A DNA stretch of 64,000 bases from Aliiglaciecola sp041538045 (GTDB lineage: Bacteria > Pseudomonadota > Gammaproteobacteria > Enterobacterales > Alteromonadaceae): contig NZ_JBGOSE010000011.1 of the NCBI RefSeq assembly GCF_041538045.1, positions 74,188 through 138,187 of the forward strand, read 5' to 3'. Position numbers and translations under genes: made by a program. The notes beneath the pieces were generated by a model. That model ran no database searches. It was not told where the DNA came from and worked only from the letters and a program-made list of their open reading frames with translations. Below, one piece after another: positions 18,931-27,318 of this stretch. Position 1 is the first letter of the stretch, and the number at the start of each line of letters is the position of its first letter.

Positions 18931-20165
18931 AGCGTTATTTAAGCTTAATTGGCGATGCCATAGCTGAATTGTCGGCACAAAAATTACGTACGTTTTTGAC
19001 ACTCTTAGGTATGATCTTTGGGGTCGGGGCGGTGATTGCCATGCTCAACATAGGCAAAGGTGCTGAAAACGAAGCGCTTAAGTTAATCGACTCCATGGGG
19101 GTCAACAACATCATCGTGCAAAGCGTAAATTATGATAAAGATGAATTGGTCGAGATCCGCGAAGAAAGTCTTGGATTGAACATGGGGGATGTTCACGCAG
19201 CTCTGAAAACCTTACCTTTTGTTGATGATTACAGTGCCAGTAAAAATATAAAAGTGCATGATATTTATAGTGATTATGGAAAATCCGACGCACAATTATT
19301 AGGTGTCTCTAGCAGTTATTACAAACATGCTAATATGCACTTAACCTCAGGACGCTTTACCGATCAGCATGACAATGACAGTTTAGCCCAAGTGGCCGTA
19401 TTGGGTATTGATGTTGCTAACGAGTTGTTTCCCAAACAGCAAGCGCTTGGAAAATACGTCAAAGTTAACCATATTTGGTTACATGTTGTGGGTGTTTTGT
19501 CCCCACCAGAGGGCAATAAAAACGAGTTCCAAGGGGTAAAAATAGGCGGTGATCGCTATCGGATTTTTATTCCTATCTCCACGGCAGAACAAAAGCTAAA
19601 AAGTGGAAATTTAGCCAGTGAACTAGATAGTATTAAGCTGAGTATCGCAAAAAACACAAATCCCATTGTGGCTTCCAAAGCCGTTGCTGAATTAATGCAG
19701 ATGCGCCATGGTGGCGTTCAGGATTATGAATTGATCATTCCCGCGGCGTTGTTGGAGCAGCAAAAACAAACTCAAGAGATATTTAACATAGTTATGGCCT
19801 GTGTCGCTGGGATTTCTTTGTTAGTGGGTGGCATTGGTATTATGAATATTATGTTGGCCAACGTCATGGAAAGAACCACCGAAATTGGTCTACTGAGAGC
19901 CGTGGGCGCTCGCCAAATTGATATTAAACAACAGTTTCTTGCTGAAAGCTTTACAATTTCTGTGTTGGGTGGGCTGTTAGGCGTATTTTTTGGTTTAGTG
20001 CTTTCAGAGATCATCGGTTTTTATTCTGGATGGGCTGTGAGTTGGTCTATGCCAGCAATATTTTTATCCTTGTCAATTTGTATGATTGTAGGTGTGGGTT
20101 TTGGGGTGTTTCCAGCGATTAAAGCATCAAAACTCAACCCCATCGAAGCCCTGCATTCAGACTAA
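18927..20165 (+). CDS. MacB-like FtsX-family permease
   Basis: The 412-residue permease has one N-terminal membrane span (TFLTLLGMIFGVGAVIAML, about 22-40), a large periplasmic MacB-PCD domain (about 50-280), and three C-terminal spans with the FtsX motifs ERTTEIGLLRAVGA, FLAESFTISVLGG and PAIKASKLNPIEAL. It has no fused ATPase; that is supplied by the gene at 15069. With the three adaptors it would form a tripartite-type exporter of unknown cargo such as a peptide, antibiotic or lipid. No outer-membrane TolC-like gene is adjacent. Confidence 0.9.
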   Translation: MKRYLSLIGDAIAELSAQKLRTFLTLLGMIFGVGAVIAMLNIGKGAENEALKLIDSMGVNNIIVQSVNYDKDELVEIREESLGLNMGDVHAALKTLPFVDDYSASKNIKVHDIYSDYGKSDAQLLGVSSSYYKHANMHLTSGRFTDQHDNDSLAQVAVLGIDVANELFPKQQALGKYVKVNHIWLHVVGVLSPPEGNKNEFQGVKIGGDRYRIFIPISTAEQKLKSGNLASELDSIKLSIAKNTNPIVASKAVAELMQMRHGGVQDYELIIPAALLEQQKQTQEIFNIVMACVAGISLLVGGIGIMNIMLANVMERTTEIGLLRAVGARQIDIKQQFLAESFTISVLGGLLGVFFGLVLSEIIGFYSGWAVSWSMPAIFLSLSICMIVGVGFGVFPAIKASKLNPIEALHSD

Positions 20166-20181
20166 CCTTTAGGCCCTGTGA

Positions 20182-20724
20182 ATGGAATTTGAAAAAGAAA
20201 CAATTGTCGCCGTAGTTGGCTCAAAAAATCCGGTAAAAGTTAAGGCGTTTAAAGATACCTTGGCTAGGATTTATCCCCATAAACAAATTGAATGTCGGGG
20301 CGTTGATGCACCTTCTTTGGTGTCTGAACAGCCTATGTCAGAAAAAGAAACCTACCAAGGGGCATTTAACCGAGTTAACTTTTGTCAGTCTCATTTTGAT
20401 GCGGATTTTTATGCCGCTATGGAAGGAGGTGTCGACAATTTTACATACGGCCCAGCTACATTTGCTTTTGTGGTAGTCTCGACTGACGCTAAATTACAAG
20501 TGGGCAGAAGTGCCAATCTGCCTATACCAGAATCGGTTTTTCAACAGTTACAACAAGGGGAGGAACTCGGCCCCTTAATGGACCAACTATTTGGTACCAG
20601 TAACGTCAAACAAAAAGGTGGCGCCATAGGCTTATTAACCAATGGCCTTGAAACCCGTGGCGGCAATTACACCCAAGCATTAACCTTAGCCATGGCGCCG
20701 TTTCTCCACGCCGAGCGGTTTTAG
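20182..20724 (+). CDS. yjjX: Inosine/xanthosine triphosphatase (YjjX, DUF84)
   Basis: A 180-residue protein of the YjjX family, which hydrolyses ITP and XTP to protect nucleotide pools. Motifs include VGSKNPVKVKAFKD, EQPMSEKETYQGAFNR, AAMEGGV and QKGGAIGLLTNG. It lies 16 bases downstream of the permease and could be read through from it, but the roles are unrelated. A REP pair follows it. Confidence 0.9.
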   Translation: MEFEKETIVAVVGSKNPVKVKAFKDTLARIYPHKQIECRGVDAPSLVSEQPMSEKETYQGAFNRVNFCQSHFDADFYAAMEGGVDNFTYGPATFAFVVVSTDAKLQVGRSANLPIPESVFQQLQQGEELGPLMDQLFGTSNVKQKGGAIGLLTNGLETRGGNYTQALTLAMAPFLHAERF

Positions 20725-20757
20725 TTCTGCTCCTTTTCCATGGGCGAAAAGGACCTT

Positions 20758-20825
20758 GTAGCACGGTATTTATGCCGTGAACGGGATGTTTGAGGGCAAA
20801 CTCCATGGGCTAAAGCCCATGCTAC
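20758..20825. repeat. Single REP pair (BIME) between convergent genes
   Basis: One copy of the unit found in the 21.6-22.1 kb array. A plus-strand REP (GTAG head at 20758, CACGG/CCGTG stem) and a minus-strand REP (CATGGGC/GCCCATG stem, GTAG head at 20825-20822) are separated by about 26 bases. The minus-strand head gives the TAG stop of the PepSY gene. Confidence 0.8.
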
Positions 20826-21547
20826 GGGTTTTTGGTTTTTCTTCTGCTAATGCCTATGATGTTAAAACTTTTAAACAACAAAATGATACCTGTGAGGGTG
20901 AACACAAGCGCGGAAATGGAAAAGGTGATTAATAATGGATTATTAAAATCTTCTCGTTCATCATAATCCATAATATGTAACATCCAAAAGAAATCAAAAA
21001 TACGCCACAAATCGCTTCTGATGGTGGTGAGTTTTCCATTTGTTGGTGACACATATAAGGTGGTGTTCCAAGTGTCGTCAAATATTAATTGCCAAACTTT
21101 CCCTTTATTTCGCGACGCTTCCATGGGGGCTTTATCTAATAACTTTTGTTCAACTAACTTGCCGTCACCAAGGTAATGCTGTTTAGCGATTAAAGCGGCT
21201 ACATCGGCATTGATAGTCGCCATTAATTCACCGCTAAACCCATGGAATAATCGCTCGCCAGAGGCTGTTTGAAACGCATAGTAGGGCTCACCTAAAACAG
21301 TGGTATAAGAAATTCTATTAATTGGATCTGCAATCTTAAGTCGGAGGGTATCTAAAGAATAAAGATACTGTTGATTGTCGATAACGTGGTGCAGTTTTTT
21401 ACTGGCTAGGTGATCCCCGTGCACTTTTTCTAAGGGGATGACACTCATTATCACGCCACCTAAAATCCACAACAAAATTTGTAATGCTAGAAACAATCCT
21501 GCCCATTTGTGCACAAACCGCGATAAACGAAAGAGCTTTTTAATCAT
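20822..21547 (-). CDS. PepSY domain membrane protein
   Basis: The 241-residue protein has an N-terminal span (KWAGLFLALQILLWILGGVIMSV, about 14-36), a periplasmic part with a PepSY-like segment (YYAFQTASGERLFHGFSGELMATI), and a C-terminal span (about 205-230). Small PepSY transmembrane proteins often accompany iron-reductase or siderophore systems, but none is present here. The TAG stop is part of the GTAG head of an adjacent REP, so the last residues may have been altered by the REP insertion. Confidence 0.78.
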   Translation of the reverse strand: MIKKLFRLSRFVHKWAGLFLALQILLWILGGVIMSVIPLEKVHGDHLASKKLHHVIDNQQYLYSLDTLRLKIADPINRISYTTVLGEPYYAFQTASGERLFHGFSGELMATINADVAALIAKQHYLGDGKLVEQKLLDKAPMEASRNKGKVWQLIFDDTWNTTLYVSPTNGKLTTIRSDLWRIFDFFWMLHIMDYDEREDFNNPLLITFSISALVFTLTGIILLFKSFNIIGISRRKTKNP

Positions 21548-21622
21548 AATCTTAGGTTAAATAAACAATCTTGCCGCAGATTTACGCATGGATAAAGTTA
21601 AGTGTCAATTGCACGGGGTTTT

Positions 21623-22103
21623 GTAGCACGGTATTTATGCCGTGAACGGGATGTTTGAGGGCAAACTCCATGGGCTGAAGCCCATGCTGCAGGTTGTTGT
21701 AGCACGGTATTTATGCCGTGAACGGGATGTTTGAGGGCAAACTCCATGGGCTGAAGCCCATGCTACAGGTTGTTGTAGCACGGTATTTATGCCGTGAATG
21801 GGATGTTTGAGGGCAAACACCATGGGCTAAAGCCCATGCTACAGGGTTTTGTAGCACGGTATTTATGCCGTGAACGGGATGTTTGAGGGCAAACTCCATG
21901 GGCTAAAGCCCATGCTACAGGTTGTTGTAGCACGGTATTTATGCCGTGAATGGGATGTTTGAGGGCAAACTCCATGGGCTAAAGCCCATGCTACAGGGTT
22001 TTGTAGCACGGTATTTATGCCGTGAATGGGATGTTTGAGGGCAAACTCCATGGGCTAAAGCCCATGCTACATGTATTTTGTAGGCGGGTGCTTTAGCCCC
22101 GCG
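21623..22103. repeat. REP/BIME array, six units of 76 bp plus a single REP
   Basis: Units begin with GTAG at 21623, 21699, 21775, 21851, 21927 and 22003, exactly 76 bases apart and almost identical. Each holds a plus-strand REP (GTAG CACGG TATTTATG CCGTG), a spacer, and a minus-strand REP (CATGGGC TAAA GCCCATG CTAC). Adjacent units put CTAC and GTAG heads face to face across 8 bases. A further REP of another stem type (GTAG GCGGG ... CCCCGC) sits at 22080-22103 and enters the 3' end of the nuclease gene. The remainder of the 21548-22092 gap shows nothing else. Confidence 0.88.
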
Positions 22104-24255
22104 ATTGGTTATCACTGGCTTTTTGATGGCGAACTTCGTTGATGATAAATAACAGCTCTGCTGCGGCTTGTGCATCTGAAAGGGCTCTGTGATGTCTGCT
22201 CATATCAATCCCAAAATGTCGGGTTAGATTGGCTAATGAATATGATGGCAGCCCCGGCACTGCTTTGCGCATCTCGCGGACGGTACACAGTTTAGGCATA
22301 CGAAAATTTTGATCGAGGCGTTCAAATTCTGCGCGGATAAACCCATAATCAAAATTCACGTTATGGGCAACAAAAACACAATCAGACAAATAGCTGCGTA
22401 AGTTTTCTGCTATTTCCACAAATAAAGGGGCATCGCTAACCATTTCATCATCAATTCCGGTTAATTGAGTGATTTTTTGTGGAATATGACGCTGGGGATT
22501 GACCAGAGTTTGCCAACTATCAATGACCTTGCCGTTGATAACTTTGGCTATGCCAATTTCAGTAATCCTATGTTGATTTGCCCGTCCGCCAGTGGTTTCG
22601 ATATCAACTACAGCATAGGGTTGTTGGGGATCTAAAAACCACTCAACTTGGGTCACTGCCACCTTAAACCCTGATTTTCTAAGCTGTTTGATGGTTAATA
22701 GCTGATTTTTACGTAATTGATCACCTGGCGCCTTTATTTCTTCAAAGCGCAATCCGTTATCATCCACCACCATGATATCTGGATAACCATCAGCATAGTT
22801 TTTAAAGTCTTTTGCCATCATTCTTAGATGGTCTTTAAAGCCTTCGATATCCACATGATCAAAAAATACCGCTAACACCTCAAGCAAGGATTTGTGCCAA
22901 CGAAAAATACCGTTAGGACGACCGTATTTTTCGAGCATAACTTTGGATAATTGTTTGAAGGTGAGTTGGGCACTGGTCATTCGGTAAAGGCGCGTCTCAA
23001 TATCTTGCTCGTAAAGGTGATAGAAATTATTTTGACTGATAGCTTGGGGTTTGTAATCGAATTCAGTGACCAATGCATTGCTATCCATTTCAAAAAGCTC
23101 ATGCCAAAACACTAAACCAAACAATGCACGCCACAGCCTATTTTCAGTGCGAAAGGCCTGTTTTTTCTGCTTCTGATAATACAGTTTTACCCCTTGCTCC
23201 ACCGAGTCCATGTACATCTCATCAATCAAAACTTTAGTGGATTGCTCCCGCAACATATCGGTGAGGCTACTGGTACGTTTTTGTTGAAATTTACGGGCTA
23301 AAAAGTCTTCAGCAAAGGTTAATAAGGCTTCTGACTCTGGCTCTTCAATAATTCTCTCTAAGCGGTTTTTTACCCAGTCTGTTTCCCCTAATTTGTATTT
23401 TTCACGAATCACTTTTTCTTGCGCTAGGGGCTCGGCAGAGGCTGCCAATAAGTTGATCCCTAGGGAGACATCTTGGGGGAGAATGGCTTTACCTAATTTT
23501 AATAAAAAGCGGTCACAATATTCGTTGGCAAGGGTACCTTGGGGCACTGGAAAAGAGGTAAATTGCTGGGCAAGTGAAACTTGTTGACTAGCGGTTAGGG
23601 TGGACACTTGGCGGCGCTGATGCGCATAGAAAAACGCACTCTTAGCTTCGTCGATGAAGTCGAATCGTGCATTATCAGTACTTACTCCTCGCTGCGTCGG
23701 CATAATTCCGAGGTCGCGCATGGAAAATTTGGATAAGTTACTGTTGAGATCCCCAAAAAACAAAAATAAAAAATAGTGTATGTGCTGGTCTTTCCCTCGG
23801 TGTATAACCGTGTTGTTTTCGAGCAACGGGGAGAAGTCTTCAAATTGACAATATTCTTGCACTAACTGTAAATAATCGGCTTTACTTTGGGAGGTTTTAA
23901 AACTGATATCTGCATTACGCAATACTTGCGCTAATTCTGGTTTGGTGAGGTTATTGGTTAACTCTGCAAAGTGGCACTGGTTCACTTCTGTGTAAAAACC
24001 TTCTGCTATTAGTGTGTCTAAATGCAATTGGTGATGGTTAATTTCTTCGTAAAACAGTGAAGTACGTTTAATGATGGGAGATTTTCGATTGAGCCCACGA
24101 ACGTACAAACATTGGGCGTCTTCACAAAGAGCATGAAATTTATCAATAAAGGCACTATCTTCAGTAGAGAGCAAATGTGCACAGGGGCCAGTAATAAACC
24201 CAAGAAACTCATGAAAATGGGTTAAATAATATTTGCTCGGGAGCTCTTTCATCAA
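22093..24255 (-). CDS. FAN1-like VRR-NUC nuclease fused to DnaQ-like 3'-5' exonuclease
   Basis: The 720-residue protein has an N-terminal region with a FAN1-type SAP/HTH segment (LTKPELAQVLRNADIS, about 100-130), a helical middle, and a VRR-NUC domain (about 450-540) showing GYPDIMVVDD then EEIKAPGDQLRKNQ, the PD-(D/E)xK signature. A DEDDh exonuclease follows (about 547-715) with VVDIETTG, FVAHNVNFDYGFI and HHRALSDAQAAAELL. FAN1 family nucleases cut branched or flap DNA in crosslink repair, and DnaQ-type domains degrade 3' ends. The fusion would couple incision with end trimming (inference). The TAA stop lies inside a REP palindrome. Confidence 0.85.
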   Translation of the reverse strand: MMKELPSKYYLTHFHEFLGFITGPCAHLLSTEDSAFIDKFHALCEDAQCLYVRGLNRKSPIIKRTSLFYEEINHHQLHLDTLIAEGFYTEVNQCHFAELTNNLTKPELAQVLRNADISFKTSQSKADYLQLVQEYCQFEDFSPLLENNTVIHRGKDQHIHYFLFLFFGDLNSNLSKFSMRDLGIMPTQRGVSTDNARFDFIDEAKSAFFYAHQRRQVSTLTASQQVSLAQQFTSFPVPQGTLANEYCDRFLLKLGKAILPQDVSLGINLLAASAEPLAQEKVIREKYKLGETDWVKNRLERIIEEPESEALLTFAEDFLARKFQQKRTSSLTDMLREQSTKVLIDEMYMDSVEQGVKLYYQKQKKQAFRTENRLWRALFGLVFWHELFEMDSNALVTEFDYKPQAISQNNFYHLYEQDIETRLYRMTSAQLTFKQLSKVMLEKYGRPNGIFRWHKSLLEVLAVFFDHVDIEGFKDHLRMMAKDFKNYADGYPDIMVVDDNGLRFEEIKAPGDQLRKNQLLTIKQLRKSGFKVAVTQVEWFLDPQQPYAVVDIETTGGRANQHRITEIGIAKVINGKVIDSWQTLVNPQRHIPQKITQLTGIDDEMVSDAPLFVEIAENLRSYLSDCVFVAHNVNFDYGFIRAEFERLDQNFRMPKLCTVREMRKAVPGLPSYSLANLTRHFGIDMSRHHRALSDAQAAAELLFIINEVRHQKASDNQSRG

Positions 24256-24395
24256 AGCATATAATCATATTGATTGGACACTATTTTAGTGTATTTTAAA
24301 AACTACTGTATATCCAGTCAGTGTTGGGTGGTTTTTCAAACTTTTTCAGTGTTTTTTCCGTAAACCATAATATCTTAACAACTCAAGGAGTCACC

Positions 24396-24587
24396 ATGAG
24401 CCTCACAGTCGCCAGTAAATTTGAATGTCCGTACTGTATGACAATCAACGATTTAGAAATCGACGAAGCCAACGATATCAACCAACAGCAAATCGTCGAC
24501 TGCCAAATATGTTGCCAACCCATTGAATTACAAGTCATTGATAACGGCTTTGGTATTGAGGTGATCGCGAAGCGGGATGACGAGTAA
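24396..24587 (+). CDS. CPXCG-motif cysteine-rich protein
   Basis: A 63-residue zinc-ribbon-like protein. CPYC near residue 11 and CQICC near residue 38 provide four or five Cys ligands, followed by a beta-rich acidic end (IELQVIDNGFGIEV). This small family is common in gammaproteobacteria and its function is unknown. The start is ATG 24396, fixed by a perfect AAGGAG at 24385-24390; an upstream in-frame extension to 24321 is unlikely. The last codons and stop lie in the first unit of a 23-bp repeat. Confidence 0.82.
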   Translation: MSLTVASKFECPYCMTINDLEIDEANDINQQQIVDCQICCQPIELQVIDNGFGIEVIAKRDDE

Positions 24588-24690
24588 AGAGCAAGCGAGA
24601 CGACGAGTAGAGAGCAAGCGAGATGACGAGTAGAAAGCAAGCGTGATGCGAATAAGTAGCAAGGGAGGTGATGAGTAACCTGCTAGGGAG
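24576..24690 (+). repeat. Degenerate 23-bp tandem repeat, five units
   Basis: Units begin at 24576, 24599, 24622, 24645 and 24668. The first three are close matches around GATGACGAGTAGAGAGCAAG, and the last two are decayed. The array starts inside the 3' end of the CPXCG gene. The remainder to 24898 (total non-coding stretch 24588-24898) contains the ygiQ promoter and nothing else that I recognise. Confidence 0.65.
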
Positions 24691-24830
24691 TAAATGAGTA
24701 TGACGAATAAGGAAAGTATTCCGTTGCTTATAAAGTCAGCTGTGCAACATAAACATACAAAATGTTCAAATAGTGAGCAGTATTGTTGACACTTTGTCTT
24801 GTTCGGTTAACCCACTTAATAGTGATAATG

Positions 24831-24860
24831 TTCTTGTCTAAAGGCTTTTTCTGGTATACT
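24831..24860 (+). promoter_or_regulatory. Candidate sigma-70 promoter of ygiQ
   Basis: An extended -10, TGGTATACT, ends at 24860. A weak -35 lies at TTCTTG (24831-24836, 18-bp spacer). The ygiQ start is about 38 bases downstream. Confidence 0.5.
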
Positions 24861-24898
24861 CCGCAAAATTTTAAACCCTTAACTTCTTGGTACAATAC

Positions 24899-27142
24899 AT
24901 GACTGTTATGCGACAGCCTGTTCAGCGAATGAAAGCTGAAAAAGGGCTATTTTCCTATCCTAAATATTGGGCCGAATGTTTTGGTCCAGCGCCGTTTCTG
25001 CCTATGTCTCGAAAGGAAATGGATCAATTAGGCTGGGATAGCTGTGACATTATTATTGTGACCGGGGATGCCTATGTTGATCATCCTAGTTTTGGAATGG
25101 CGGTAATCGGCCGCGTACTCGAATCCCAAGGGTTCCGAGTGGGGATAATTTCTCAACCAGACTGGACCAGCAAAAAAGACTTCATGAAACTAGGTGAACC
25201 AAACTTATTTTTTGGTGTAACTGCGGGCAATATGGACTCTATGATCAACCGCTACACAGCGGATCGAAAATTACGTCACGACGATGCTTACACGCCAAAT
25301 AATGAAGGTGGAAAACGTCCTGATAGAGCCGTTACTGTGTATACCCAACGTTGTAAAGAAGCCTACAAAAAGCCAGTAGTCATTGGTGGTATCGAAGCAA
25401 GTTTGCGCCGCATAGCCCATTACGATTATTGGTCAGACAAAGTTAAACGTTCAGTGCTGTTTGATTCTAAAGCCGACATGTTGATGTTTGGTAATGCCGA
25501 ACGCCCTTTGTTAGAAATGGCCCATCGATTTGCCGCAGGCGAGACTATCGCAGATATGCAGGATATTCGCGGCACTGCGGTGATACGCAAAGAACCATTG
25601 CCTGAGTGGCAAGGTGTTGATTCAACGCACGTAGATGTAATTGGCAAAATTGACCCTATTCCTAGCCCTTATGAATACATTGAAGATAAGTGTGCTGTGG
25701 CTGAAGATGAGCAAAACAAAGTCATTGATGATGCTCAAAAAGCCAAACCTGTGGTGGTGCAACCATTTACCTCTAAAACCCAGCGCAGAAAACCTTGGGA
25801 AAAGACTTATGTGATGTTGCCACCTTATGATGTGGTGCGAGCTGAGAAAACTCATTATGCTCATACATCACGGATATTACATCAAGAAACCAACCCAGGT
25901 TGCGCTCGCGCGTTGGCTCAGCGTCATGGCGATCGTATTATTTGGATAAATCCGCCGGCATTTCCATTGGAAACCGAAGAGATGGACGCGGTGTTTGATT
26001 TACCCTATGCCCGTGTGCCTCATCCTAGTTATGGCAAAGCCAAAATTCCTGCTTACGACATGATTAAAACGTCGGTGAATATCATGCGTGGTTGTTTTGG
26101 TGGTTGTACATTCTGTTCTATTACCGAGCATGAAGGACGGGTGATCCAAAGTCGCTCTGAAGATTCGATTATTCGTGAAATCGAGCAAATTCGCGACAAA
26201 GTACCAGGTTTTACCGGGGTAATCTCCGATTTAGGCGGTCCTACAGCCAATATGTATAAATTGCGTTGTAAAAGTGCCAAAGCTGAACAAACTTGCCGTC
26301 GTCTCTCCTGTGTGTGGCCAGATATTTGTGGTCACCTAGATACCGACCAAACGCCCACAGTGGAGCTGTATAAAAAAGCCCGCAAAGTTGAAGGGGTGAA
26401 GAAAGTTTTAATTGCTTCTGGCGTTCGTTATGACTTGGCCATTGAAGATCCCAATTATGTCAAAGAACTGGTTACCCATCATGTGGGAGGCTACCTAAAA
26501 ATAGCCCCTGAACATACTGAGAAAGCGCCACTGGATAAGATGATGAAACCCGGCATGGGCACTTACGAACGTTTTAAAGAAATGTTCGATAAGTACACCA
26601 AAGAAGCGGGCAAAATTCAGTATCTGATCCCGTATTTTATTTCTGCTCACCCGGGCACAGAAGATATGGATATGGTGAGCTTAGCCATGTGGCTTAAAGA
26701 GCACAATTTCAAATTGGATCAGGTACAAAACTTCTATCCTTCGCCCATGGCTAACGCGACTACTATGTATCACACGGGTAAAAACCCGATACATAAAGTA
26801 AATCACAAAAGTGAGCAAGTCACAGTGCCAAAAGGCGAGATCCACCGCCGTTTACATCGTGCATTTTTACGTTATCACGATCCTGCAAACTGGCCAGTAA
26901 TCCGCAAAGCATTAAAAGAAATGGGTAAAGCCCACCTGATCGGAAACGGAGCTAAACATCTAGTACCCGCAGAAAGCAAAGATGAATTAAGTGGGAAGGC
27001 TCATAATAACTATGCCAAACGGTCGCGGAATAAAGCGTTTGCCAAAGGCAAAGGAAAAGCTAAATCTCAGCAAGGGTTAACCCGCTTTAGTGATAATCAG
27101 CCCCACAATAAAGCGGCGGGTAAGTCCAACAAAAAACGTTAA
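24899..27142 (+). CDS. ygiQ: YgiQ family radical SAM protein
   Basis: This 747-residue protein aligns with E. coli YgiQ almost end to end: an N-terminal B12-binding-like half (PAPFLPMSRKEMDQLGWDSC, VTGDAYVDHPSFGMAV) and a radical SAM core with CFGGCTFC (C399, C403, C406) for the 4Fe-4S cluster. YLKIAPEHTE and a conserved FYPSPMA segment follow, then a basic Lys-rich tail. The biochemical role is not established. ATG 24899 is used; a TTG four codons earlier is less likely. A short hairpin (GCGGGA/TCCCGC, 27154-27170) after the stop may aid termination. Confidence 0.95.
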   Translation: MTVMRQPVQRMKAEKGLFSYPKYWAECFGPAPFLPMSRKEMDQLGWDSCDIIIVTGDAYVDHPSFGMAVIGRVLESQGFRVGIISQPDWTSKKDFMKLGEPNLFFGVTAGNMDSMINRYTADRKLRHDDAYTPNNEGGKRPDRAVTVYTQRCKEAYKKPVVIGGIEASLRRIAHYDYWSDKVKRSVLFDSKADMLMFGNAERPLLEMAHRFAAGETIADMQDIRGTAVIRKEPLPEWQGVDSTHVDVIGKIDPIPSPYEYIEDKCAVAEDEQNKVIDDAQKAKPVVVQPFTSKTQRRKPWEKTYVMLPPYDVVRAEKTHYAHTSRILHQETNPGCARALAQRHGDRIIWINPPAFPLETEEMDAVFDLPYARVPHPSYGKAKIPAYDMIKTSVNIMRGCFGGCTFCSITEHEGRVIQSRSEDSIIREIEQIRDKVPGFTGVISDLGGPTANMYKLRCKSAKAEQTCRRLSCVWPDICGHLDTDQTPTVELYKKARKVEGVKKVLIASGVRYDLAIEDPNYVKELVTHHVGGYLKIAPEHTEKAPLDKMMKPGMGTYERFKEMFDKYTKEAGKIQYLIPYFISAHPGTEDMDMVSLAMWLKEHNFKLDQVQNFYPSPMANATTMYHTGKNPIHKVNHKSEQVTVPKGEIHRRLHRAFLRYHDPANWPVIRKALKEMGKAHLIGNGAKHLVPAESKDELSGKAHNNYAKRSRNKAFAKGKGKAKSQQGLTRFSDNQPHNKAAGKSNKKR

Positions 27143-27269
27143 TCAAGTTCAGTGCGGGAGTGTATCCCGCGTAATAGCCTAGGTTGACCTTAGGTGTTAA
27201 GTTTACGTTGGTGTGTTTATGGCATCGTTTCCATGGCATAACATGTTTCATTTCCACGTATAAACAACC

Positions 27270-27318
27270 CACGGCATAAATGCCGTGCTACAACCCCACG
27301 GCATAAATGCCATGCTAC
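27270..27318 (-). repeat. Two REP elements in direct tandem
   Basis: Two minus-strand REPs, each a GTAG head plus a C(A/G)(C/T)GGCAT TTATGCCGTGG-type stem, lie at 27270-27291 and 27296-27318. The GTAG of the second (27318-27315) contains the TAG stop of the FeS-photolyase gene. Confidence 0.78.

Noticed and set aside
21623..22072. CRISPR-like look of regularly spaced repeats
   Set aside because: The repeat is one contiguous 76-bp unit with no unique spacers, and no cas genes are present. It is a BIME array.
21635..22175. Several overlapping minus-strand ORFs of about 62 codons
   Set aside because: They are the same open frame repeated by the 76-bp array, without ribosome sites.
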